64,000 nt of DNA, taken from NCBI GenBank assembly GCA_030847615.1, contig JAUMIR010000001.1, positions 65,733,501-65,797,500 of the forward strand. The letters run 5' to 3'. A program made the position numbers and the translations under genes. Source of the stretch: Gambelia wislizenii. Lineage: Eukaryota; Chordata; Lepidosauria; Squamata; Crotaphytidae. Shown piece by piece: positions 1 through 11,100 of this stretch (position 1 is the first letter of the stretch; every line of letters begins with the position of its first letter). The notes below the pieces were generated by a model. That model was not told the origin of the DNA. It did no database searches and saw only the letters and a program-made list of their open reading frames with translations.

Positions 1-57
1 TTGGTCTTCAGCTTATGCCCCTTGCTGGCAACTGAGTTCAACCTCCAAAAGGAATCT

Positions 58-288
58 GTGTGTGTTTGTCTATGTGATTTCAAGTCATTCCTGACTAAGG
101 CGAACCTACCATGGGGTTTTCTAGGCAAGGTTTGTTCAAAGGGTGTGTGCCTTTGACTTCCTTTGAAGCTGAGAGAGTGTGACTTGCCCAAGGTCACCCA
201 GTGGGGATTCATGTCTGAGTAAGGATTCAAACCCTGGTCTCCACAGTCATAGTGCAATGCTGAAACTTCTACAACACTCTAGCTCTTT
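58..288 (-). repeat. tRNA-derived SINE (Sauria SINE type), reverse orientation
   Basis: Read on the minus strand this has a tRNA-like head with a box B (GGTTTGAATCC-like, plus-strand positions 223-234), the phrase for 'tgggtgaccttgggcaagtc', and a 3' tail ('aaaccttgcctagaaaacccc', 'gacttgaa') like the Bov-B-related tail of Sauria SINEs. The family assignment rests on recognised motifs; the ends are approximate. Confidence 0.7.
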
Positions 289-414
289 TAACAGAAGAAT
301 ATCAAGAAGATAAATAAAAATTTAGAGTAATATTACTGGGAACAATGGTTTTACTGTTGTCACTAAAACACACCAGTATCCCATTAGTGTTATGTGAGAG
401 GCATTGGCCTAGAG

Positions 415-778
415 CAGTGGTTCTTGACCTTTTTTTTTACCAGGGACCCCCTTTAAATATCTGTTGTTTTCCCAAGTCTTAACTCAACATTTAAAACCCT
501 AATAATAATAGCTAACAACAACAATACAAGTACACCATCCATTTAACTTTCTCTCAGAGGCATTAGAGGAGGAGATAAGGCTTTTCTCCTGCTTCTTCCT
601 ACAAGTTTGTGGCTAGAGTGGATTGAATGGCAATGTACAGACCAAGCCCACCAGCCAGCCTTTGCCTTGGTTTCTCTCACGTGGCTACTCCACTACAGAT
701 AGGAGGTGGGCCAAGCAGCCTTCAAGCCTTTGTGGACCCCCTGTGAGGACATCATGGACCCCAGGTTAAGAACCACTG
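415..778. mobile_element. hAT-type MITE
   Basis: The element starts CAGTGGTTCTTGACC and ends GGTTAAGAACCACTG, which are imperfect terminal inverted repeats. It is flanked by related 8-mers, gcctagag on the left and ggctaaag on the right (6 of 8 identical), as expected of an old 8-bp hAT target duplication. It has no coding capacity. A relative with TTCTCAACC / GGTTGAGAA ends sits near 53.2-53.35 kb. Confidence 0.65.
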
Positions 779-893
779 GGCTAAAGAATGCTGGAAAAGG
801 AACAATGCAACCAGACCTTAAGAAGGGTGCTGCCAGGGGGATTCTGGGAGGTGTAATCCAAAAGTAACTTTCCCATGCTCTGAATGCAGCCTA

Positions 894-960
894 GAATCAT
901 AGAATCATAGGGCTGGAAGGGACCCCAACAGCCATCCCATCCAATCGACTTCTGCCAGCC
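894..960 (-). repeat. CR1 3'-end fragment
   Basis: Short piece of the CR1 3' end in reverse: 'agaatcatagaatcatag' followed by a match to 'ggctggaagggacc'. The ATTCTATG-type terminal repeat is diagnostic of CR1 LINEs. It is heavily 5'-truncated. Confidence 0.7.
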
Positions 961-1019
961 CAAATAATAAGGCCCATACCCTCCAACTGTCCTGATTTGG
1001 CAGGGACTCTCCAAATTAA

Positions 1020-2017
1020 TCTTCTGTCATCCCACTTTTACAGCTGCTTTTAAAATGTCTCACTTTCTCTCTTCTCCAACTTTACCGGTTGTTCCTTGCC
1101 TTACTTCCATTGCTGAGTTCAAACCACAAAAGTAGTTTGCATTCAACTAACTCAGTTGGAGAGGGAAGGGAGAGAAACTAGCAGAAGCTTGCCTTTCCCA
1201 GTAGACTTGGGCAAAAGACACCTGTGGAAGCCTCACCTAGCTTGTGCGTTCTCCCTCATTAATAATTTTTGTGATTTTGACCACATTCCGATGTGCATGG
1301 CCACATCCATCCTGGTTTTCATCTGTGAATTTTGGAGGGTATGAAGGCCTACTGGGACACAACATTCATGCAACCACTAGTTATGTAAGCAATTGTGCAT
1401 TATCTCTGCTCACAAAAGGAGAAATCCGAGAGCTCCACACACAATCCACCTCTGGATATTTTAAGAGGTTTGAGAACACAATGGAGCCAGCTGACATGCT
1501 GGTCCCTCATGAGCCATTGCTTCATATTGAATTGCTTGCTGTGCTGGCCAGTTCCCCCCCCCCCATCCAACTTCACACAACTACGCCAATTCACTGCTGA
1601 ATGTAGCCTTGCCAATTAAGGGCAAATGCTAACAAGATGCTTGGTATTTTGTAACAATTCACAATTAATTTCTTTTAACTTTCAACTGTAAAGATCAAAC
1701 CACAAAACACTTGGCTGGGGCAAATCCTCTGAGGCCTAATTAAGCAGCCAACTCTAATAAGAAGAATCAGAGGTTTTTGTTAATACACACACCCCCAGAG
1801 AGAACGAGAGAGTCAGTCATGTAAGTTATGGTACTATACATATTTCACTAACAGACTTAATGAGAACTCACAATAATAATTTATTTAGCATGAAAATCAA
1901 AGCCTTGTTTATCAGCAATAATGCATTCATAATTATTGTATATGCTGCCTCTTTGGGGAAAACATCAGAAGGGGACAGATACAATGCCAATGAAACTATA
2001 ATGTGCTTCACACAAAC
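1020..2017. other. DNAH8 intron 10 sequence, no gene seen
   Basis: The stretch left of coding exon 10 holds no further recognisable DNAH8 exon on the minus strand. Open frames here lack family resemblance and overlap on both strands. The next DNAH8 exon should lie beyond the left edge of the window. Confidence 0.5.
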
Positions 2018-2119
2018 CTGGATTTTCTTAAGCACTGTTGGAGTATCCTGTTCCCACACACGACTAAAACCTCCATCAGTGATATATGCCTTACACGCTG
2101 TTACCATTTGATTTGTCAC
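2018..2119 (-). CDS. DNAH8: DNAH8 coding exon 10
   Basis: 102 bases, 34 codons, phase 0 at both ends. It begins [17 protein letters not shown] after a 'tgacag' acceptor and ends VLKKIQ before a GTTTGT donor. It is the last DNAH8 exon visible; the gene continues to the left of the window. Confidence 0.9.
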
Positions 2120-5100
2120 CTGTCATATGCAAATTAAAAAAACAAATTGTGTCAATATTTAGAACAGAAAGCAAATATGTACATGAAATCTGCCCAGTAT
2201 ATTTTGTGATATCTTACTGAGCCTTCCAAACACTCTCTTTATCCTCCTACAGCATTGGCTGTAAATAGCAAGATTTCACTACATGAAAATAAAATTTTAA
2301 AAACCCTGATCCATTACTCCAACAATACAGAATAAATTGACATGGAAAGACAGATTTAATTGGGGGGGAAAGAGTAAAAATGTCAAAATCACATAAGAAT
2401 GTGGGTAGACTTAAAACAGGACACTTGTAAACATAATACAAAAATACAAGGTCTTCAGCAGGATCAGCACCAAGACAACTGGTGCTAATTTATCAAATAT
2501 CCTAAAAACATACACACAGCTTCCACAATGTATTTACAATGCAAAAAAATTAATAACCTAAAAACAATTTCAGAGTTTCCACACAGACATAGGGATGTCA
2601 AGCATGTTTCCACCTTGGCAATTTTCTTTAATGGCAATACCATTATAGTACTAATATGAACCAGCACCTTCAAGTCAAGCAAATATGCCTCACTTCTCCT
2701 TCATATGTTACTCTTTCATAAGACAAAGCTCCCCCCATAAGGTTTGTTATTCATCATAATGAAACGGACTTTTTCGGATGAAGAAAAATAACGCAAGCAG
2801 TCTCTCCAGCTTGCGAGGCTGCTGCGCTGCAAAGCGCCCCTTTCGTATGATGCTCGCCCCTGCCGGTACTGTTGCGGTACCGCAGGGAGAGCTGAGCGTC
2901 ATATTTCGTTGATTTTTACTCACGATCAACTTTTGTGAGTAAAAAATCAACAAAATATGACGCTCAGCTCTCCCTGCGGTACCGCAACAGTACCGCTAGA
3001 GGGCAGCGTCATCCGAAAATGACACTTTGCAGCGCAGCAGCCTCGCAAACTGGAGAGGCTGCTTGCGTTATTTTTCTTCATCCGAAAAAGTCCAACATGT
3101 CAGAATGAGGTGTTGGTACTTACTGTGAAGGTTTATTCTTGGATGGCTAGAGAAGCAATCCACAATCAGTTGGGTTATTCCCCACATGCCAGCACACATA
3201 GCAGGAGTTCTAAAGTCTAAAGATGTTTAAGTTACAACTGTTAACTCTTGTGTCTTCATATCAGTTTTACTGCAAAACCTGCCATAGTCCTGTTTAGTGT
3301 GTGTAAAAGCCATTCATCTTACTTAGACATGTACTTAATGTTCTTATCTCATCTCCATATGTATTGGCTCCTTTATCTACGCTTCATGTATTTAATCATA
3401 GAATCATAGAACCATAGAATTGTAGAGTTGGAAGAGACCACAAGGGCCATCCAGTCCAACCCCCTGCCATGCAGGAATACACAATCAAAGTATCCCTGAC
3501 AGATGGCCATCCAGCCTCTGTTTAAAGACCTCCAAGGAAGGAGACCCCACCACGCTCCGAGGGAGTGTGTTCCACTGCCGAACAGCTCTGACTGTCAAAA
3601 AGTTCCTCCTAATGTTGAGGTGGAATCTCTGTTCCTGGAGCTTGCATCCATTGTTCTGTGTTCTAGTCTCTGGAGCAGCAGAAAACAAGCTTGTTCCATC
3701 CTCAATGTGACACCCCTTCAAATAGTTAAACAGGGCTATCATATCACCCCTTAACCATCTTTTTTCCATGCTAAACACACCCAGCTCCCTAAGTCTTTCC
3801 TCATAAGGCATGGTTTCCAGACCTTTCACCATTTTAGTCGCCCTTCTCTGGACACGCTCCAATTTGTCAATATCCTTTTTGAATTGTGATGCCCGGAACT
3901 GGACACATATTCCAGGTGAGGCCTGACCAATGCAGCCACAGTCAGGGATGGGGTGGATTGCTCATCTGGGCCATCCAAGAATGAACCTTTATGGTAAGTA
4001 CCAACCCTTCATCTCTGGATAGCACAGAGAAGCAATCCACAATCAGCTGGAATATACCTAAGCTCCTCTCTGTTGGGCAGGTACGTGTTACGTGATTCTC
4101 TTATGGGAGTGGGAATTCCACTAACAATCTCTTTAGCTTCATTGGGGAATTAGAAGCAGTTCGAATGGAATACAAGAGGTTCATGTGAGCACAGGACCTT
4201 ATACCTTTATGTCTATGGGTGGAGTGGAGAAAGGACACGTGAGACTGAAGATGAAACTTGATTGAAAAACAATATCATTCATACACCCCACACATTCAAA
4301 TAGCAATCAAAACACAACTTTCAGAGTAAGGCAGGACCTCAGTTAGAACGGAGAAACTAGGTGGGGAGGGGGAATACTACACCTGATCTCACAGCTGTAT
4401 GTTCCCAGAGAAGCGGCATTACTCTCAAGTAGCAACCAGGGAGGAAGAGTCTTAGGACTTTTTCGGATGGGGTTTTGCAGCGCTAGCAGCCTCGTCCCTG
4501 TTGCAAGGCTGATGCACTGCAGGGCCTCCCTTTCGGATGACGCTCTCCCCTGCTGATACTGTTGCGTAACCGTGGGGACGCTGGAGCTTTATATTCGGCG
4601 GTTTTCTAATCATGATAAACTTTCATGATTAGAAAACCACCAAATATAACGCTGCAGCGTCCCTGCAGTTACGCAACGGTATCGGAAGAGGGTCGGCAGG
4701 GGAGAGCGTCATCCGAAAGGGACGCCCTGCAGCGCAGCAGCCTTACAACGGGGACGAGGCTGCTAGCACTGCAAAACCCCATCCGAAAACGTCCTTAGGT
4801 GTGGAAGGGTTAAGGTCAAAGGAAGCGGGGAGAAACGCATGAAACAGCCATCTCAAGGTCCAGGACGATAATTTGGAAAGGGTGTGTGTATTAAAGAATG
4901 AAGTGTCATTGATTCAGTTGAAAAATGGGAGTGAACCAAAGAACATAAGATTCTAAGGGCTTTTAGAGGAAAACCTTTGAAGCTGCTTTGAGAACAAAAG
5001 AAACATTTGGTTTAAAATAGTTCCCAAGTGTTTACAGAGGAAATCCTAATAGTCAGGATCTGGAAGGTTGAGGTGAATTTGGTTATCTCTTTGATTGGCA

Positions 5101-8100
5101 GGCAGAGTCTCTTTGGTCTTCAGGATGCGAGAGTGTCTGGCAAAGGAATCTCTGCATCTTTTGGTGTTGTTTTTATTACTGTTGCAGTTTTACTATCACT
5201 GCTTCCTTTACCTCTGCCAAGCTGCAACACCTCATGACTGTCCTCTAAATCTAATGTTTGTAAACCCCTTTTAAACATATGCTTAAAATTGCCCATCTCA
5301 AATAACCCAGAGAAGTTTTCTCCTTCCAAATCACTCTCTGCAGAGTCCTCAACCTCACTAAAACTTTGTCTGTCCATCTCCCCTTCAGACATCTCTAACT
5401 GAAGATCCTCCTCTGGATCTGAAACTGTGTCATCTTTTTCTAAATGTTTAGATTTGGAAGTATATTTCCTTCCTGCTTTTTTCTTTTTACTTCCTAGGTC
5501 CCCTGCTTTATTTTTACCTCTCTCCTTGTCTCATTTGCTTTTATTGGACTCTCATTACGTTCTGATCCTCCTTGTCATTATTTGAATTATTAATTGCAAT
5601 TGGTTGGTTAAAATCACCAGGTAACAAATTACTGTAATTGAACTTAATCCTTATATGCAATAAATTAATTGTATTCATTTGATTCATTAAACTGTAATTG
5701 TTTAAATTAATTAAACCTCCTTCTAATGCTAGAGGTAGTTTAAAATATAAATTCATCATGTTATTAATTTCTCTACTGACTGACTGTTAGGTCTTGTACA
5801 TTTATAGTGTTTTCATTTATTGAGCTTGAAGCATGTTGCTAAACATGCCATTATTCCTCTAATAGCCCCTGTTAGTAACTGCTTTAAATAACTGAAAAAT
5901 GAGAGCTGACCCTCTCTGTTCTGCTACTGCTCTGCCACTTCTGTTTGACTGCACTTTGCTTCTTTGGATACTACTGAGCTGTCAATCAAGCTTTGTGCCT
6001 GCGTTCCAGCCTCTTGTTCTGGTTGCTTGGATAGGCAGCGTGACTTGGCTCCACCCACCGTTGTGTAATAGCTGTTCCCAACATTGTGAGCCAAAGCAAC
6101 AGTGGGAGATTTTTCCGCTTACTTTATGGGTGTACCTGACCCCTTTCAAGAAGACAACTCTGATTTCTTTAATTTCAACCCACTTTTGACTTTCTTAACA
6201 TTTTATATATGGCCTCTGAACAGTCCACAGCTTTTTGCCTGGTTTGTTGTAATTTCAGCTGTTTCAGAGGCATATGCAAGGAACCTTCTGAATCACTATC
6301 ACTAGTTGAAATAAATATTCTTTTTAAGATTTTGTCATCGTTACTCTCAAAGGTGTGCGGGTCTGTGGCAATCTGAGGAGTTTCAGTAAACGTATTATCC
6401 ATAGCCACAATCTACTTGGCAGCAGTCAGCCAAGCTGAGTCTCTCAACACCTCCTCCATGCCTTGCTTCTTTCTTTTTTTCTAATGGAATAGATGGCTCT
6501 ACAGTATTTGAATCTTCTTCTAAAGGTTTTTTACACTTCTGCATATTGTCCATGTTACATTTCCTCGAAGTATTTATTCTGTGTACATGAAAGCTAAAAT
6601 CACACCTAGCTGGCTTGGCAGGAAATTTAAAAACTGACATGAAGGCAGAGGAGTTAGTTGTAACTGAAAGAACTTTGGACTTTAGAACCCTGCTATGTAT
6701 TTTGGCACATAGGGAATAATCCAGTGATTGTGAAATGCTCCTCTGTGCCCTCCAGAGAATGCTTCTTTACAGGTGATTTTGCACCCAGCTACTATTATGC
6801 CTATGCTATCACACCTATGTTCTTATATGAGTCTGGGCATTTTACTCTTGCTCTATTAAAGTTGTATTTCTTTATCTGACAATTCCTGTATCCTTATTGT
6901 TGAAGTGATGAGGAAGATTTCACTATACAACTGCAATATAGTATTTAATTTAATTATCAAAAACCTACCAATTTAAGGCCAGAGTTAAAGCTATCTCATG
7001 TTGATTTACCCATGGCCTCACAGCCTGGAAAAACCCCAAGGAAAATCTATGGCTGCTAGCCATGAAAGCCTTCAACTTCACATATCTCATGTTGGCTCAG
7101 GGATCACAAAGCCAAAAAAAAGCCTTAAAAGGACATACCCAGTGATCAGTTAAGGACACAAAATATGCTTCCTTCAACAGGAGTAGTTCTTTTCTTTAAT
7201 TTATTATTATTTTATTTTTACTGCCAAGAATGAGGAGAGACTGGCCCAAGGTGCTGCGCACTTTGGCCTTTAAAAGTGAGGTGCTGCTATTTGCTTTTCT
7301 GCTTCCTACAGCAAAACAGTTTGGGCTACTCACTGCAGGCTTATAACTTACCTTCCACACAACCACACACTGTTCTTCAATTTTTCTAGCCCAAATGCAG
7401 ATGGCTGGCATGCCTGGGCTCAGAAAAGATTTCCTATGTTGTCCTAGTACTGTATTACCACACGAAGCTGCAAGGCCTTAGTGTATTGCCAGAGAAATAC
7501 TCCACTGAGCTGATTCATGGTTGTTTATATCAACAAGAGTGGATGAAGCTCCCATGGGGACTCAAAGATTATCATTATACAGTTTGGTGGGGAAACCCAA
7601 CAATACTGGCGTTCTTGCTATAATATCTGTGTGGAAAGTTGTGTAAAACAAAAAAACTAGATCATTGAAGCTGTGTAGGCCTGCTGTTAAACTGGCAGAA
7701 GCCTTGACTCTTACATTTTAAGCCCAAGAAGGAATCTATTAATATAAAATTCTGGAATTTACATTTTGAAATATTTGCATGCCTTTAAAGTTGCATACAT
7801 AAATACTTTTTTAACAAAATCAAAGTACTTACTTTTATAAACAGTGATGTCATTCTCTCAGAAGTATTATAATATCTTGAAACACTATGTATCATTCTTA
7901 TAGCGTTAATTAAGTTCTGGATTCCATGAGCCATGGAAACCTAAGATCAACATTTTGTAGGGTTAGATAACTTAATACTGGGAAACTGTTGTATACTTTA
8001 AACTATGTAGTGGGTGGGCATCCCTTTCTTGTTTTGTGAACAGGTCTAATGACTACAGTGAGGTGCCAGAGTGAGGTGTATATTTTTGCATATGTACGAC

Positions 8101-11100
8101 ATTCATATGGGGCCCGTTCACGCTACACAATTGCAGTGCTACATGCTGCTTTAACTGCCATGGCTGCATTCTATGGAATCCTGGGGTTCGTAGCCAGGTG
8201 AGGCACCAGAGCTCTCTGGCTGAGAATGATAAATACTCCTCACTAAACTACAAATCCCAGGATTCCACAGGATGGAGCCATGTCAATTAACGTGGAATCA
8301 CAGTGCTATAATTATGTAATATGGAAGGGCCTCTGAATAGTACAGTCTTTATCAGTTGACCAGAGGTCAATAGTGAGGAAGCAAACCTAGTTTCCCTGAG
8401 GAGACAATTCCATAACGAGGGCACTGCTACAATGAAGGCCTTGTCTTGAATCTCCGCCAACCTCTTACTCCATTTAGGGCAGCTCAAGTATCCTGCCACC
8501 TGGCAAATTGCACTTTCAGCTTAGTCCTGACAGATGTGCTGCTATATCACCAAAGCCTTATAAATTATACTGTATTTTGACTTACACAATTAGTGCTACA
8601 AAATATGGCTGAGATCCTATACTATTCTGGTGTAGTGGGAAATTCTGCCAGTGAAGAAAAGAAGGGAACAAGGAGAACACCAGGAGGAAGCAGCTGCGCA
8701 CTGCCCCCCTCACCAGGGCCAAATCCCAGCATCTTACTTCTTGTATATCCGGCTTCAAAGGATGACCTAAAAACTCATCTGTGCCATGATACAAGCAATT
8801 AGCCAAGCCACCCTTCCCATAGTGCCTTTGTTGCAAGGGCCCTCAAAGACAGGCATTCAACAGCCAGCTGGGAGTTAGCCTCTGGAGAACTGCTGCTATC
8901 CTTCTGGTTGTGCAAGGTAATCCTGAGTACACCCCTGCACAAGTGCCAACAGCATCAAACTGCTCAGTCGATGGATTGATTGCTGCATGAACAGTTTGCC
9001 ACTGTGAGATCCTGATGCAAATATTTGGGGATGGAAGGATACAGATGTAGCACTGATGGATATGTTCAGTTTTAGAATATACATCTGCCGTTTTGTTTAA
9101 TATCCAATAATTAACGTAATAATTAAGTGTAATTAGAAAAAAATTAAAATGTACTTACTAAATCATAGTTATAAAGTGGCTGGCAAACCTTTTCAAGTGT
9201 GTATAAGTATCTCACATTATCTTTTGATTCATTTGCTGTATCTGTTATTCTGGCATCAAGTTCACGCCACAACTAGAGTAAAAAATTATGGAACATACTA
9301 GTAGCGATGTTAGTAAAGAGTGAAGAATTTAAAGAACAAAAATGTAACTATGTTCAAGCCACATTGTCAAAATATGCAATGCAAGCCTATATTCCACACC
9401 CCTCAAATGTGTAGTGGGTAAGACCATCTTTATGTACAATTTTTTTTCCGTCAATTATCTTAGGCTTCTATAATCTGATTTAATCGTGAGAATAGGATAT
9501 TGCACCTGGATCTGAAACTCCTGGAAAATCCTAACTCTGCCATGGACACAGTGGGTCGCCTTGGACAAATTGTAGCAGCATTCAAGGTTTTCCAGGGACC
9601 CAATGAGAGTAAGTAGCAGTTACTTCAGAAGATGATTGGCAGGGCAACTATCTTCAAATCTACTCAGTTCAGAAAAAAAGCTGTATAAAAATTAGGTAGC
9701 AGACACACTAAACGTGTAATTTTTCAACAGTGCCATATTTTTCTTATTTTTCTGATGACATTTGAAAAACATTGCTCAGGCCTTGCATGATAGCAATTCA
9801 TACATCTGAAAAGGCAGGCATAAAGGAGACATTCTGTTCCTTTCTTGCCTGTTTTGTTTCTTTCTTAATGACTGGAGAAGAATAATAGAGCCAACCAGAA
9901 TTGCCTGTCCTTTGCTTTGTCAGTCCTGCCTACTGACTGATTTAAAACATTACTTATGTGGGGTACATACTCAAGATGAACTTGTTCCAAATAGTGTGAT
10001 CACATTGTGCTGCTGCCCTCACACCATAGCAGCTATATATGGAATCAGAAACTGTGCGGACCATCCCCAAGCATATTGTAGATTACCTGCCAAAAAATCA
10101 TTACCTCTGTGCAGTCATTGTAATAGTCTCAATTATAGTCTTTGTTAGCAGCGATAAAACCCAAACAGGCTGTAACAATTATTCTGACTTAATTAAACTA
10201 AGTGTAATTAGAAGCATGAAGCCCACCCCCAAAAAAAAAACCAGAAAAAAATCAGGAAAACACCCATTTCCCCCTGTTTTTCCCTAAAGACTTATTTTTC
10301 TGGAAAAATAGGTTTTGGAATATCTTCTTTTATAATGATGAATAAAATATTTAAAAGCAAGATGTTCATCTCACATTATTTCTGGGGGGGAAAACCCTAT
10401 GTAGCAGGAAGATTTTTATTGAAATCCACTTGTTCACTTTGAGCAAGTCACACTCTCTCAGACGCAGAGGAAGGCAAAGGCAAACCCCCTCTAAACAAAT
10501 CTTGCCAAGAAAACCCTATCATAGATTTGCGTTAGGGTCACCATAAGTCAAAATAGACTTGAAGGCATACAACAACAACAGCAAATGTACAGTATTGCAC
10601 ATTGTTGCTGTCCTTTGTCTTGGTTTCATTTTCTCAGTTCTTTTTATGAGAATGAGTACTTTGTGTGTGCTTGGCATTATGGAGGACAAGAAGAGATAAA
10701 ATAATTTACAGTTTTGCTGATGTTGAAGGTTTCTTCTATATTTGTTGTTGTTTTCCCCCTGCTCCTCATGAACTGGCAGAAGCAAAGAGGTTTCTTATGG
10801 TGCTAGTGTTCCTAACAGAACAGGACCTAGTAACTCCATTTGTAATAAAATTTTAGAAGTAAATTTCCTTTTCTGATTTTCTGAATACATTATACCTTTA
10901 ATGTATCAGTCAGGATACTTTTACGACAAGCCAGGTTATGTGTAACACATTTTATATTCCTAAAATAATAAAGGTACAGTACTGTCAATCTGTACAGTGT
11001 GCTAATATTACATTTTGCCAATATTTCTGAAACTGTCAATTTCCTTCTGGAAAAAAATGGGAAAAACTTTTTTCAATGGCTTCAAAATTTCTGAAAATTT

